Shown here: positions 25,109 through 34,290 of the stretch, one piece after another
Layout: the number at the start of each line of letters is the position of its first letter
Position numbering within the stretch: the first letter of the stretch is position 1
The notes under the pieces: generated by a model
What the model was told of the DNA's origin: nothing
The model's database searches: none
What the model saw: only the letters and a program-made list of their open reading frames with translations
Translations under genes and position numbers: made by a program
Assembly (NCBI GenBank): GCA_027487385.1
Contig: JAIYDS010000022.1
Location: 1-64,000, forward strand
Length of the DNA stretch: 64,000 bases
Direction of reading: 5' to 3'
From: Acetobacteraceae bacterium
GTDB lineage: Bacteria; Pseudomonadota; Alphaproteobacteria; Acetobacterales; Acetobacteraceae

Positions 25109-26350
25109 ATGGCGGCTTCGGCGATCGTGCTGGGCGCGGGCATGGTGGGGGTCTCGGTGGCACTGCATCTGCGGCGCCGTGGCTTCGCGGTGGCGCTGCT
25201 GGACCGCCAGGCGCCGGGCGAAGGCGCCTCTTTCGGCAATGGCGGGCTGATCCAGCGCGAGGCGGTGCTGCCCCACCCCTTCCCGCGCAACTTGGCCGAG
25301 ATCCGCCGCATCGCCGGCAACCGGGCGACGGATGTGCATTACCACACCAATGCCCTGCCGGGCCTCGCCTCGCCCCTGCTGCGCTATTGGTGGCACTCCG
25401 AGCCCAGGCGCTACCTGCACGCGGTGCAGGCCTTCTCCGCCCTCATCGCCACCTGCCTCGATGAGCATCGCGCGCTGGCCGAAGGCACCGAGGCCATGGC
25501 CCTGCTGCGGCCCATCGGCTGGATGCGCCTCTACGCCGATCCCGCGCTCTTCGAGGCCGCGCTGGCCCAGGCGCAGCGCGCGCAGAGCGAGTTCGGCGTG
25601 AACTTCACGGCGCTGGACGGCGCCGGCCTGTCGGCGGCCGAGCCGCATCTCCTGGTGCAGCGCGCCGGCGCCATCCACTGGACCGACCCCTATTCCGTCA
25701 GCGACCCCAACGCGCTGACCGTCAGCTATGCCGACCAATTCGTCGCTTCCGGCGGCCGGCTGCTGCGCGGGGATGCGATGAGCCTGCAACGCGCCGGCGC
25801 CGGCTGGCGCGTGCAAAGCGAGGAAGGCCCGGTGGAGGCCGCGCAGCTGGTGGTGGCGCTGGGCGAGGCCTCCGCCCGGCTGACGCAGCGCTTCGGCTAT
25901 GCGCCCCCCACCTTCGGCAAGCGCGGCTATCACATGCATTACCGCCTGCGCGGCAATGCCACGCTGAACCGCCCCATCCTGGACACGCAAAGCGGCTTCC
26001 TGCTGGCCCCCATGCGCGCCGGCGTGCGCCTGACCACCGGCGTGGAATTCGCCCGCCACGACGCGCCCCCCACCCCCGTGCAGCTGGAACGCGCCGAACC
26101 CGTGGCGCGCGAATTGCTCCCCCTCGAAGACCGCGTGGACGCCCAGCCCTGGATGGGCATCCGCCCCTGCACGCCCGACATGCTGCCCATCATCGGCCCC
26201 CTGCCCGGCCAGGCCGGCGCCTGGTGCGCCTTCGGCCATGCCCATCAGGGGCTGACCCTCGGCCCCACCACGGGGCGCCTGCTGGCGGAGATGATGACGG
26301 GGGAAGCGCCGTTCCTGGACCCGGCGCCGTATCGGGCGGAGCGGTGGTGA
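25109..26350 (+). CDS. D-amino-acid dehydrogenase-like FAD oxidoreductase (DadA type)
   Basis: A 413-residue DAO-fold flavoprotein. AIVLGAGMVGVSVALHLR and LLDRQAPGEGASFGNGGL are the FAD site with the FGNGG motif typical of DadA. MGIRPCTPDMLPIIGPLP and FGHAHQGLTLGPTTGRLL are the C-terminal family motifs. It probably oxidises a D-amino acid to the oxo acid. Start at 25109 is immediately after AGGACAGG. The preceding 253 bp holds no recognisable gene. Its last about 106 bp lie opposite the 3' end of the nth open frame, an unusual overlap. Confidence 0.88.
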   Translation: MAASAIVLGAGMVGVSVALHLRRRGFAVALLDRQAPGEGASFGNGGLIQREAVLPHPFPRNLAEIRRIAGNRATDVHYHTNALPGLASPLLRYWWHSEPRRYLHAVQAFSALIATCLDEHRALAEGTEAMALLRPIGWMRLYADPALFEAALAQAQRAQSEFGVNFTALDGAGLSAAEPHLLVQRAGAIHWTDPYSVSDPNALTVSYADQFVASGGRLLRGDAMSLQRAGAGWRVQSEEGPVEAAQLVVALGEASARLTQRFGYAPPTFGKRGYHMHYRLRGNATLNRPILDTQSGFLLAPMRAGVRLTTGVEFARHDAPPTPVQLERAEPVARELLPLEDRVDAQPWMGIRPCTPDMLPIIGPLPGQAGAWCAFGHAHQGLTLGPTTGRLLAEMMTGEAPFLDPAPYRAERW

Positions 26351-26961
26351 AAAAGGGCCTCCGGCGGCTGGCAGCGCCAGCATTCCGGCGTCCGCGCCTT
26401 GCACACATACCGCCCGTGCAGGATCAGCCAGTGATGCGCGTCCCGCAGCAATTCCGGCGGGATGCGCTTCACCAGCCCATCCTCCACCGCCCGCGTGGTC
26501 TTGCCGGGCGCCAGGCCGGTTCGGTTGCCCAGGCGGAAGATATGCGTGTCCACCGCCATGGTCGCCTCGCCGAACATCACGTTCAGCACGACATTCGCGG
26601 TCTTGCGGCCCACGCCGGGCAGGGCTTCCAGGGCTTCGCGCTCGCGCGGGACTTCGCCGCCATGGCGTTCCACCAGCATGGCCGAGAGGGCGGCGACATT
26701 CTTCGCCTTGGCCTGCCAGAGCCCGATGCGGCGAATGAGCTGGCCGATGCCCTCCGCCCCCAGCGCGGCCATGGCGGCGGGGGTGGGTGCGGCGGCGAAC
26801 AGCCCGGGCGTCACCTTGTTCACCATCGCATCCGTGGTCTGCGCCGACATCACCACCGCCACCAGCAGGGTGAAGGCATCGGTGTAGAGCAGCTCCGTCT
26901 CGGGCGCCGGATTCTCGGCGGCGATGGCGCGGATGAACTGACCCGCCTGCTCGCGCGACAT
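26245..26961 (-). CDS. nth: Endonuclease III with altered iron-sulphur end
   Basis: DNA glycosylase/AP lyase for oxidised pyrimidines. The helix-hairpin-helix LPGVGRKTANVVLN carries the catalytic lysine and AVDTHIFRLGNRTGL the catalytic aspartate. The cluster motif should be C-x6-C-x2-C-x5-C; here CKARTPECWRC gives the first three, but the fourth position is leucine. Sequence from there on is encoded by a fragment of the intergenic repeat (26355-26371) and then runs antisense through the 3' end of the DadA-type gene. The tail is thus foreign to the family. The ATG at 26961 aligns with the E. coli N-terminus; an ATG at 27033 would add 24 residues but leave only 16 bp to the divergent gene. Confidence 0.85.
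   Translation of the reverse strand: MSREQAGQFIRAIAAENPAPETELLYTDAFTLLVAVVMSAQTTDAMVNKVTPGLFAAAPTPAAMAALGAEGIGQLIRRIGLWQAKAKNVAALSAMLVERHGGEVPREREALEALPGVGRKTANVVLNVMFGEATMAVDTHIFRLGNRTGLAPGKTTRAVEDGLVKRIPPELLRDAHHWLILHGRYVCKARTPECWRCQPPEALFHHRSARYGAGSRNGASPVIISASRRPVVGPRVSP
26355..26371. repeat. Partial palindrome element fused to the end of nth
   Basis: The stretch equals the outer arm of the intergenic palindrome family (GGGCCTCCGGCGGCTGG) but stops before the inner core. It directly adjoins the codons of the third cluster cysteine of nth and follows the stop of the 25109 gene by 4 bp. On the minus strand it encodes QPPEA. Confidence 0.7.
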
Positions 26962-27049
26962 GAGGCGCGCGCGGCGGGGCGCGGTGGCGGTGCCGTGCAG
27001 GGGTTTATTGGGGGTTTTCACGCGCGGATTCATCCTATCTGATGCAGGG

Positions 27050-27529
27050 ATGCCAGAAACCGCGACGATTTTCGAGGCCCGATCCGCACCGTTGAACAGC
27101 CTCGGCGACCAGGGCTTCCGGATCGTGGCGGGCATCCTCGTCGCCGGCTTCACCTTCACCGGAACGGTCTTCACCATCCTGGGCGCCTGGCCCGTGCTGG
27201 TCTTCGCCGGCGCCGAGACGCTGCTGGTGATCGGCATGCTGGCGCTCTACCGCAGCCAGGCGCGCAGCAGCGCGGAGATCGTCACCCTCGCCTCCGGCCT
27301 TCTCACCATCCGCCGCCGCGAGGGGCGCCGGCGTGAGGAAGCGCGCTTCGACCCCTTCTGGGCCCGGCTGCACTGGGAGGAGACGCGGCTTTTCATCGCG
27401 CATCGCGGCGCGGCCATCGAAATCGGCCGCTTCCTCACGCCCGAGGAGCGCGAAGACCTGGCGCAAAGCCTGGGCGAGGCGCTGCGCCGCTACCGCGCGC
27501 CGGAATTCGATAATCCTCAGCTGCGCTAG
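27050..27529 (+). CDS. DUF2244 membrane protein
   Basis: A 159-residue protein of the DUF2244 family, common in alphaproteobacteria and of unknown function. Two adjacent transmembrane helices (about residues 22-42 and 48-66) are followed by a soluble domain with FDPFWARLHWEE and IEIGRFLTPEEREDLA, which are family motifs. The start at 27050 is preferred to a longer frame that begins inside the divergent nth gene. DUF2244 next to nth is a recurrent alphaproteobacterial pairing as I recall it. Confidence 0.85.
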   Translation: MPETATIFEARSAPLNSLGDQGFRIVAGILVAGFTFTGTVFTILGAWPVLVFAGAETLLVIGMLALYRSQARSSAEIVTLASGLLTIRRREGRRREEARFDPFWARLHWEETRLFIAHRGAAIEIGRFLTPEEREDLAQSLGEALRRYRAPEFDNPQLR

Positions 27530-27582
27530 CCCGGCCCCAGCTGCGCTAGTCGCCCGCCCCGGGGCGCGGTAAACCGCGCGGC

Positions 27583-29103
27583 ATGACGACACCCCCTCGC
27601 CCCGTGATGCTGGTGATCCTCGATGGCTGGGGCCATCGGGAGGAGACCGCCGACAATGCCGTGGCCCAGGCCCGCACGCCCCGCTTCGACGCGCTGTGGC
27701 AGGCCTGCCCGCATGGCTTCCTGCGCACCTCCGGCCTCGATGTCGGCCTGCCCGAGGGGCAGATGGGCAATAGCGAGGTGGGGCATCTGAACATCGGCGC
27801 CGGGCGCGTGGTGATGCAGGATCTGCCGCGCATCGATACGGCCATCACCGATGGCACCATGGCCGCCATGCCGCCCCTGCGGGATTTCGTGGCGAAGATG
27901 AAGGCCAGCGGCGGCACGGCGCATCTTGTGGGGCTGGTCTCGCCTGGTGGCGTGCACAGCCACCAGCGCCATGCGGCGGCGCTCGCGAAGATCCTGATGG
28001 CCGAGGGCATCCCCGTGGTGATCCACGCGCTGACCGATGGGCGCGACACCCCGCCCCGCTCGGCCGGCCCCGCCTTGGCGAGCCTGCCGCCGGCGGCACG
28101 CATCGGCACCGTCATCGGCCGCTATTGGGCGATGGATCGCGACAATCGCTGGGAGCGCGTGCGCAAGGCCTGGGCTGCCATGGTGCTGGCCGAGGGCGAG
28201 GCGACGGCGCCCGATGCGCAGGCGGCCGTGGCCCAGGCGCACGCGACCGACGTGACCGATGAATTCATCCCCGCCACCGTCCTGCCCGGCTACACCGGCA
28301 TGCAGGATGGCGATGGGCTGCTCAGCTTCAATTTCCGCTCGGACCGCGCGCGGGAAATCCTGACCGCGCTGCTGGACCCAGGCTTCACCGGCTTCGAACG
28401 CAAGCGCAGCCCGCGCTTTGCCGCCAGCCTCGGCATGGTGGAATACGCGGCCGAGCTGAACCCCTTCATCGCCACGCTCTTCGCCCCGCAATCCATGTCC
28501 GACATCCTGGCCGAGGTGGTGAGCGCCGCCGGCCGCACCCAACTGCACATGGCCGAGACGGAGAAGTATCCCCACGTCACCTATTTCCTGAATGGCGGCG
28601 AGGAGAAGGCCTATCCGGGCGAGACGCGGATCATGGTCCCCTCCCCCAAGGTCGCCACCTATGATTTGCAGCCGGAGATGAGCGCGCCGGAACTGACGGC
28701 CAAGGCGGTGGAAGCCATTCAGGCCGGCACGCAAGACCTCATCGTGCTGAACTTCGCCAATGCCGACATGGTGGGCCACACGGGCAGCCTGGAGGCCGCC
28801 ATCAAGGCCGTGGAAGCCGTGGATGCGGGGCTTGGCGCCATCGCCGATGCGGTGCGGGCGGCGGGCGGCGCGCTGCTGGTCACCGCCGATCACGGCAATG
28901 CGGAATTGATGCGCGACCCCGGCACAGGGGGGCCGCACACCGCGCACACCACCAACCCCGTGCCCGTCTTCCTGATGGGCGGCCCGGCCGGCGCACGCCT
29001 GCGCGATGGCCGCCTGGCCGACCTCGCCCCCACGCTGCTCGCGCTGATGGGCCTGCCGCAACCCGCCGCGATGACCGGCCAGAACCTCATTCAAGGAGCC
29101 TGA
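27583..29103 (+). CDS. gpmI: 2,3-bisphosphoglycerate-independent phosphoglycerate mutase
   Basis: A 506-residue glycolytic/gluconeogenic enzyme interconverting 3- and 2-phosphoglycerate, manganese dependent. [11 protein letters not shown] gives the first metal aspartate, MGNSEVGH holds the phospho-acceptor Ser64, [10 protein letters not shown] is in the transferase domain, and [11 protein letters not shown] and TADHGNAE supply further metal ligands. Length is normal. It is followed after 2 bp by gshB, so the two are co-transcribed with the CBS gene. Confidence 0.96.
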   Translation: MTTPPRPVMLVILDGWGHREETADNAVAQARTPRFDALWQACPHGFLRTSGLDVGLPEGQMGNSEVGHLNIGAGRVVMQDLPRIDTAITDGTMAAMPPLRDFVAKMKASGGTAHLVGLVSPGGVHSHQRHAAALAKILMAEGIPVVIHALTDGRDTPPRSAGPALASLPPAARIGTVIGRYWAMDRDNRWERVRKAWAAMVLAEGEATAPDAQAAVAQAHATDVTDEFIPATVLPGYTGMQDGDGLLSFNFRSDRAREILTALLDPGFTGFERKRSPRFAASLGMVEYAAELNPFIATLFAPQSMSDILAEVVSAAGRTQLHMAETEKYPHVTYFLNGGEEKAYPGETRIMVPSPKVATYDLQPEMSAPELTAKAVEAIQAGTQDLIVLNFANADMVGHTGSLEAAIKAVEAVDAGLGAIADAVRAAGGALLVTADHGNAELMRDPGTGGPHTAHTTNPVPVFLMGGPAGARLRDGRLADLAPTLLALMGLPQPAAMTGQNLIQGA

Positions 29104-29105
29104 AC

Positions 29106-30053
29106 ATGGCTTTGCGCGTCGCGGTCCAGATGGACCCCATGGAGAGCATCGGCATTGACGGCGACAGCAGCTTCGCCCTGATGCTGGAAGCCCAGGCGCG
29201 CGGCCATGCGCTCTGGCACTACCATGTGAAGCATCTCTCGATGCAGGCGGGCCGCGTCATCGCCCATGGCCATCCGGTCGAGGTGCGGCGCGAGAAGGGC
29301 AACCACTTCACCTTCGGCGCGCCGGTGGAGCTGGACCTCGCCAAGGATGTGGATGTGGTGCTGATGCGCCAGGACCCGCCCTTCGACATGGCCTATATCA
29401 CCGCCACCCATCTGCTGGAGCATATCCACCCGAAGACGCTGGTGGTGAATGACCCGGCCAGCGTGCGCAACGCGCCGGAAAAGCTCTTCGTCCTGAATTT
29501 CCCTGAATTGATGCCGGAAACCCTGGTCTCCTCGGACACGCGGGAGATCAACAAGTTCCGTATGAAGCATGGCGACATCATCGTGAAGCCGCTCTTCGGC
29601 AATGGCGGCGCCGGCGTGTTCCACCTGCAACCCAATGACCCCAACCTGAACTCGCTGATCGAGATGTTCACCGAACGCTCGCGCGAGCCTTTGATGGTGC
29701 AGCAATACCTGCCGGCGGTGCGCCAGGGCGACAAGCGCATCATCCTGGTGGATGGCGTGGCGATGGGCGGCATCAACCGCGTGCCGGCCGCCGGCGAGGC
29801 GCGCAGCAACATGCATGTGGGCGGCCGCCCCGAGCCCACCAAGCTCACCGACCGCGAGATGGAAATCTGCGCCGTGATCGGCCCCGAGTTGAAGAAGCGC
29901 GGGCTGATCTTCGTGGGCATTGACGTGATCGGCGGCTACCTCACCGAGATCAACGTGACCTCCCCGACCGGCCTGCAGGAGCTGGCGCGGTTTGATGGCA
30001 TCCATCTGGAGCGCGCCATCTGGGATGTGATCGAAGAGAAGCGGCGCGGGTGA
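29106..30053 (+). CDS. gshB: Glutathione synthetase
   Basis: A 315-residue ATP-grasp enzyme that joins gamma-glutamylcysteine to glycine. [13 protein letters not shown] is the characteristic N-terminus, [13 protein letters not shown] the substrate site, [13 protein letters not shown] and [14 protein letters not shown] the ATP-grasp motifs, and [15 protein letters not shown] the metal-binding end. It sits 2 bp after gpmI and 1 bp before the CBS-domain gene. Confidence 0.96.
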   Translation: MALRVAVQMDPMESIGIDGDSSFALMLEAQARGHALWHYHVKHLSMQAGRVIAHGHPVEVRREKGNHFTFGAPVELDLAKDVDVVLMRQDPPFDMAYITATHLLEHIHPKTLVVNDPASVRNAPEKLFVLNFPELMPETLVSSDTREINKFRMKHGDIIVKPLFGNGGAGVFHLQPNDPNLNSLIEMFTERSREPLMVQQYLPAVRQGDKRIILVDGVAMGGINRVPAAGEARSNMHVGGRPEPTKLTDREMEICAVIGPELKKRGLIFVGIDVIGGYLTEINVTSPTGLQELARFDGIHLERAIWDVIEEKRRG

Positions 30054-30054
30054 G

Positions 30055-31491
30055 ATGACCGGGGCCTCGCCCGCGCTGCGCCTGGCTTTGGGCGTCGCGG
30101 CAGCGATGGCCCCGCCGCCGCCGGGCTTCCCCGCGGCAACACCACTCGGCGCCGTGCTCTCCGGGCTGCGGGCCGCGCGCGATTCCGCCGCGCTGGCGCT
30201 GGACGATTCCGGCCGGCCCATCGGCATCCTCACCGAGCAGGATATCGCCCGCCGCGTGGCCTTCCGCCTGCCGGAGGAGGCGCCGCTCTCCGCCGCCATC
30301 TCCGCCCCCCTCATCACCTGCGCGCCCGATGCCGGCCTTTGGCGCGCCGTGGCGCTGATGCGCGCGCATCGGCTGCGGCATCTGCCGGTGGTGGAGGCCT
30401 CGGGGCGCTGCATCGGCATGCTGCACCGCGCCGATGTGCTGGCCGCCGTCTCGGGCCGGATGCTGCAACATCTGGACGCGCTGGCCGGCGATGACGCGGC
30501 GGTGAAGGCGGCCCAGGCCGGGCTCGCCACCGCGCTGCTGGATGAGGGCATCGAAGCCCCCGCCCTGGTGCGCCTGGTCAGCGAGATCAATCTCGACCTG
30601 CATCGCCGCGTGCTGGCGCGTGCCCTCGCCGAAAGCCCGCCGCCGCCCCTCGGCTTCACCCTGCTCGTCATGGGCAGCGCCGGCCGCGGCGAAAGCCTGC
30701 TGCGCCCCGACCAGGATAATGGCCTGATCCTGGAACCCTATCCCGACGCCGCCCATGCCGAGGTGGATGCCTGGTTCCGCCCGATGGCCGAGCGCTTCAA
30801 TGCCGGGCTGGAAGCGGCGGGCTTTCCGCTCTGCCCCGGCGGGATCATGGCGCGCAATCCACTCTGGCGGAAAACCCGCGCGCAGTGGGAGGCGCAATTC
30901 GCGCTCTGGGCGCGGCGGCGCAGCGGGGCCGCGCTGCTCTTCGCCGACATCGCCTTTGATTTTCGCGGCGTGGCCGGGATCGGCGCGGTGCAGGGCGACC
31001 CGGCGGCGGCGCTGCGCGCTGCCATCGCGCCCCTCCTGGCGGCGCATCCGGCCCTGCTCGGCGCACTCGCCGCGCAGGATCAGCGGCTGCGCGTGGGCCT
31101 CACCCTCTGGGGCGGCTTCGCCGATGACGAGCCAGGGGCCGGCACGCGCACCGACCTCAAGCTGCATGGGCTGATGCCGCTGGTGGCGGCGACGCGCCTG
31201 CTCGCCCTGCAACATGGCGTGGCGGAAACCGGCACGGCCGAGCGCCTGGCGGCGCTGGCGGAACGCGGCGTGGTGCGCCAGGGCCCAGGCTTGCGGCACG
31301 CCTTCGCCCTGCTGCTGGACGCGCTGCTGCGGCAGCAATTGGCCGATCACGCGGCGGGGCAAAACCCGGGCAATCTGGTGGACACCGCGGCCCTGCCCAA
31401 GCCCGCACGGACGGAACTGCGGGAGGCGCTGCGGGAGATCCGGCGCTTCGCCAAGGCGAGTTTCGCCGGCTTCACCGGGGAGCTTTGGTAG
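30055..31491 (+). CDS. CBS-domain and DUF294 putative nucleotidyltransferase
   Basis: A 478-residue cytosolic protein. Residues about 22-150 form a CBS pair (IGILTEQDIARRVA, LRHLPVVEASGRCIG), which usually binds adenine nucleotides. LVMGSAGRGESLLRPDQDN at about residues 202-220 is the nucleotidyltransferase motif of the DUF294/GlnD-like group, with the G-S and D-x-D elements. The C-terminal helical part matches the DUF294 tail. The protein may transfer a nucleotidyl group to a protein partner; no target is known. It is the last gene of the gpmI-gshB transcript. Confidence 0.8.
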   Translation: MTGASPALRLALGVAAAMAPPPPGFPAATPLGAVLSGLRAARDSAALALDDSGRPIGILTEQDIARRVAFRLPEEAPLSAAISAPLITCAPDAGLWRAVALMRAHRLRHLPVVEASGRCIGMLHRADVLAAVSGRMLQHLDALAGDDAAVKAAQAGLATALLDEGIEAPALVRLVSEINLDLHRRVLARALAESPPPPLGFTLLVMGSAGRGESLLRPDQDNGLILEPYPDAAHAEVDAWFRPMAERFNAGLEAAGFPLCPGGIMARNPLWRKTRAQWEAQFALWARRRSGAALLFADIAFDFRGVAGIGAVQGDPAAALRAAIAPLLAAHPALLGALAAQDQRLRVGLTLWGGFADDEPGAGTRTDLKLHGLMPLVAATRLLALQHGVAETGTAERLAALAERGVVRQGPGLRHAFALLLDALLRQQLADHAAGQNPGNLVDTAALPKPARTELREALREIRRFAKASFAGFTGELW

Positions 31492-31675
31492 GAGGAAACC
31501 CAGCCTCCGCAGAGCTTGTCGCCGGGGCCACGACCCGTGACCCGGATCAATCGGGGCACTGGGCCCGCTCGGGGCGGGGCGGCATGCGGCACCCGTGTTG
31601 ACCGCCACACGTGACCGCCTCCCGGATGCCCCTCTTGCACCCAAACAGGCCAATCATGACTCGTCTGAAAAAAGA

Positions 31676-31793
31676 GGCCTCCGGCGGCTGGGGCCGGGGC
31701 CCCAGACCCCTTGACATAAAAACTCGCCATAACCCTATGATTTAATGCCTTATGAGATGGGGTCTGGGGCCTCGGCCCCAGCCGCCGGAGGCC
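31676..31793. repeat. Full palindromic intergenic element (copy 3) with long AT-rich loop
   Basis: Arms 31676-31710 and 31759-31793 are near-perfect inverted copies of the family sequence. Unlike the other full copies, whose loops are 11-14 nt, this loop is 48 nt and strikingly AT-rich for this genome. It lies between convergent genes. Confidence 0.85.
31711..31741 (+). promoter_or_regulatory. Promoter-like sequence inside the loop of repeat copy 3
   Basis: TTGACA at 31711-31716 is a perfect -35 consensus and TATGAT at 31736-31741 is one base from -10 consensus. The spacer is 19 nt, longer than optimal. No plus-strand gene follows before 33160, and the right arm of the palindrome lies just downstream, so any transcript would be short. 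Confidence 0.3.
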
Positions 31794-31880
31794 CCTTTTG
31801 CCTGGCTTCCCCCTGCCGATCGCTCACGAACAAGGGGCCTTGATCTTCCCTCGGCCAGGGCGGGCCCGCGGCGCTTTCCC

Positions 31881-32393
31881 TCACCGCGCCGCGAAGGCCA
31901 TCCGCGGCAGGATGAAGCCATGCGCTGCGAACACGGTGTTCCCGTAGTCATTGATCCGTGGATACCAGACGCGGATCCGCGTCCAGTCATTGCCGGGCGA
32001 GACATCCAGCACCGGCTGGTCCTGCGCGATGCGGCCGCGCGCCGTACCACTCGCCCAATTGGCGTGATCCACCCGGATTTCCCGCGCCGAAACCACGCGC
32101 GAGACCACGGCGAGATGCCCGGTCGGCAGGCGTGAGGTGCGCGCCATGACCAGCACGCTCCCGGGCTCGGGCCGCCGCGCGCGGGTGTAGCGCCCCACCG
32201 CGGCGTCCCACCATTGCCAGGCATCGCCGCGCAGTTCGATGCCCGAGCGCGCGCGGGCATAGGGCACGCAGGACATTTGCACATCCGCGCCCGGCCCCGG
32301 CACGCCCGAGGGTGCCGGCACGCGCGAGGTGCCGCAGCCAGCCAAGGCCGATAGCGCGACCAGGCCCAGCCAGCCCCGCCGATGGATCGTCAC
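31881..32393 (-). CDS. CHAP-domain lipoprotein (probable peptidoglycan amidase/peptidase)
   Basis: A 170-residue secreted protein. A signal peptide ends in the lipobox [26 protein letters not shown] is the CHAP opening with the catalytic cysteine, [13 protein letters not shown] and [13 protein letters not shown] give the histidine strand, and VDHANW the later conserved segment. CHAP enzymes cut peptidoglycan cross-bridges or amide links. There is no suitable ATG near the signal peptide, so a GTG at 32393 is proposed; the longer open frame runs antisense into the next gene. Confidence 0.8.
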   Translation of the reverse strand: MTIHRRGWLGLVALSALAGCGTSRVPAPSGVPGPGADVQMSCVPYARARSGIELRGDAWQWWDAAVGRYTRARRPEPGSVLVMARTSRLPTGHLAVVSRVVSAREIRVDHANWASGTARGRIAQDQPVLDVSPGNDWTRIRVWYPRINDYGNTVFAAHGFILPRMAFAAR

Positions 32394-32472
32394 GGTGAAA
32401 ACCCCCAAGCGGCGCCTCCCCCGAGACGCCAAGGTGGAAAATATCGAAAAGCCGGGGCGGAAAAAAGGCCGA

Positions 32473-33078
32473 TCAGCCGGAGGGATCGAAATCCAGCGCA
32501 AGCGGGCCGAGGCCGGGGCCGATCCATTGCTCGGCATAGCCCACCACGCCCGTTTCGCGATCCGCCCAGAAACGGTTCAGCACGGGGGAAAGCCCGGGCA
32601 CGCGGCAGCGCTCCTCCACCAGGATATAGCCATCCTCCGTTTCGGCCGCGCGCAGGCGGCAGTCGAAGGAAAGGCCGAAGCGCATGCCGGCCGGATCGCG
32701 CGAAGCGCCGGAAATGTCCACCAGGCGCCGCGCCTCGGCGCTGCGGGCCAGCAGGGCGCGCGGGTCGCTCAGCGGGTCGGTGCCGTCGAAGCGGGTGCCC
32801 ATCACCATCTGCGGCAGGCCGGCCGTGCCCACCACGCGCGGGCCATCGGTCGCCACCACCACCCCGCCCGGGGCGCGCCACATGCGGCGGCTGCCCTGCT
32901 GCTGGATCAGCGTGGCGCTGGCCTGGCGGCGGCCGAGCGAGAGGCGGATCACCTCCACCCCCTCGCCTTCGGCCTCGGCGCTCTCGGCCGCGGCGATGGC
33001 CAGGCGGTCCGGCTCACCCCCCGTCAGGGTGTCGCAGCCGGCCAGCCCCAGCAGGGCCATCAGGAGAATCACGCGCAT
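32473..33078 (-). CDS. YjbF/GfcB-family lipoprotein
   Basis: A 201-residue lipoprotein with signal and lipobox LLGLAGC (Cys15 from the chosen ATG at 33078). [20 protein letters not shown] followed by a GLPQMV element matches the YjbF/GfcB family, associated with group 4 capsule or exopolysaccharide export in enterobacteria. No gfcC or gfcD homologue is adjacent. It is 79 bp upstream of the CHAP lipoprotein on the same strand and divergent from proB by 81 bp. Confidence 0.8.
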   Translation of the reverse strand: MRVILLMALLGLAGCDTLTGGEPDRLAIAAAESAEAEGEGVEVIRLSLGRRQASATLIQQQGSRRMWRAPGGVVVATDGPRVVGTAGLPQMVMGTRFDGTDPLSDPRALLARSAEARRLVDISGASRDPAGMRFGLSFDCRLRAAETEDGYILVEERCRVPGLSPVLNRFWADRETGVVGYAEQWIGPGLGPLALDFDPSG

Positions 33079-33159
33079 GCGGGGATGATGCGAACACGCT
33101 CCGGTTGTGTCGAGAGGAGACTGGACGCATCGCCGCAAAACCCGCAGAGACGGGCGGCC

Positions 33160-34290
33160 ATGTCACCGCTCAACACCGCCCGACGCATCGTCGTGAAGAT
33201 CGGCTCCGCCCTGCTGGTGGAGAAGGCCGAGCCGCGCCGCACCTGGCTGGATTCCGTCGCCGCCGATATCGCGGCCCTGCGCGCGCGCGGGGTGGAGGTG
33301 GTGGTCGTCTCCTCCGGCGCCGTGGCGCTGGCGCGCGGCACGCTGGGCCTCACCCGCAAGACGCTGCGCCTGGAGGAGAAGCAGGCCGCTGCGGCCGTCG
33401 GCCAGATCCGCCTGGCCGGTGCCTGGGAGCAGGCGCTCTCCGCCCATGGGCTGCGCGCGGCGCAATTGCTGCTGACGCTGGAGGATAGCGAGGACCGCCG
33501 GCGCTACCTCAATGCGCGCGCCACCCTGGCGCAGCTCGCCGAATTCGGCTGCGTGCCGGTGATCAACGAGAATGACACCGTCGCCACCGCCGAAATCCGC
33601 TTCGGCGACAATGACCGCCTCGCGGCCCGCGTGGCCGAGATGATCTCGGCCGATGCGCTGATCCTGTTTTCCGACATTGACGGGCTCTACACCGCCGATC
33701 CGCGCAAGGACCCCGCCGCGCAGCACCTGCCGGTGGTGGAACGCCTGACCGATGAGATCATGGCCATGGGGGGCGAGCCGCCGCCCGGCTATTCCTCGGG
33801 CGGCATGCGCACCAAGCTGATCGCGGCGCGCATCGCCACGGGGGCGGGCTGCGCCATGGCCATCGCGCTGGGCCACGCACCGCATCCGCTGGCGCGGCTG
33901 GAGGGTGGTGAGCGCTGCACCTGGTTCCTCGCCTCGCCCGAGGGGCGCACGGCGCGCAAGCGCTGGATCGGCGGCTCCTTGCAGCCGCATGGCGCGCTGG
34001 TGGTGGATGCGGGGGCGGCGCGGGCGCTCTTGCGCGGCGGCTCGCTGCTGCCGGCGGGCGTGCGCGGCGTCACAGGCGATTTCTCGCGCGGCGATGCGGT
34101 GCGGGTGACGGATGCCGAGGGGCGGGAATTGGCGCGCGGCCTCTCCGCCTATGACGCGGCGGATGCGGCGCGCATCGCGGGCCATCGCAGCGCCGAGATC
34201 GAGGCCATCCTGGGCTGGCGCGGGCGGGATGAGCTGATCCATCGCGATGACCTGGTGCTGGCCGACCAGGCGCCCACGGAGACCCCCTGA
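33160..34290 (+). CDS. proB: Glutamate 5-kinase
   Basis: A 376-residue enzyme, first step of proline synthesis from glutamate. [14 protein letters not shown] and [12 protein letters not shown] are the amino-acid-kinase motifs, VINENDTVA and [13 protein letters not shown] the glutamate/ATP site, [15 protein letters not shown] the loop before the C-terminal PUA domain (about residues 280-360). The ATG at 33160 matches the family N-terminus; longer frames are shadow sequence. Neither proA nor obgE, its usual alphaproteobacterial neighbours, is next to it. Its stop overlaps the uppP start by one base. Confidence 0.95.
   Translation: MSPLNTARRIVVKIGSALLVEKAEPRRTWLDSVAADIAALRARGVEVVVVSSGAVALARGTLGLTRKTLRLEEKQAAAAVGQIRLAGAWEQALSAHGLRAAQLLLTLEDSEDRRRYLNARATLAQLAEFGCVPVINENDTVATAEIRFGDNDRLAARVAEMISADALILFSDIDGLYTADPRKDPAAQHLPVVERLTDEIMAMGGEPPPGYSSGGMRTKLIAARIATGAGCAMAIALGHAPHPLARLEGGERCTWFLASPEGRTARKRWIGGSLQPHGALVVDAGAARALLRGGSLLPAGVRGVTGDFSRGDAVRVTDAEGRELARGLSAYDAADAARIAGHRSAEIEAILGWRGRDELIHRDDLVLADQAPTETP

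Larger units (their letters stand above)
31492..31880. other. Intergenic stretch with no gene
   Basis: Both flanking genes end here (convergent). The first about 180 bp has no ORF with recognisable content and no tRNA-like fold that I could see. The rest is occupied by the palindromic element at 31676-31793. Confidence 0.6.

Noticed and set aside
31492-31675. Possible tRNA or small RNA gene in the gap after the CBS-domain gene
   Set aside because: No acceptor stem, T-loop consensus or CCA end could be found, and no stable extended fold other than the palindrome was seen.
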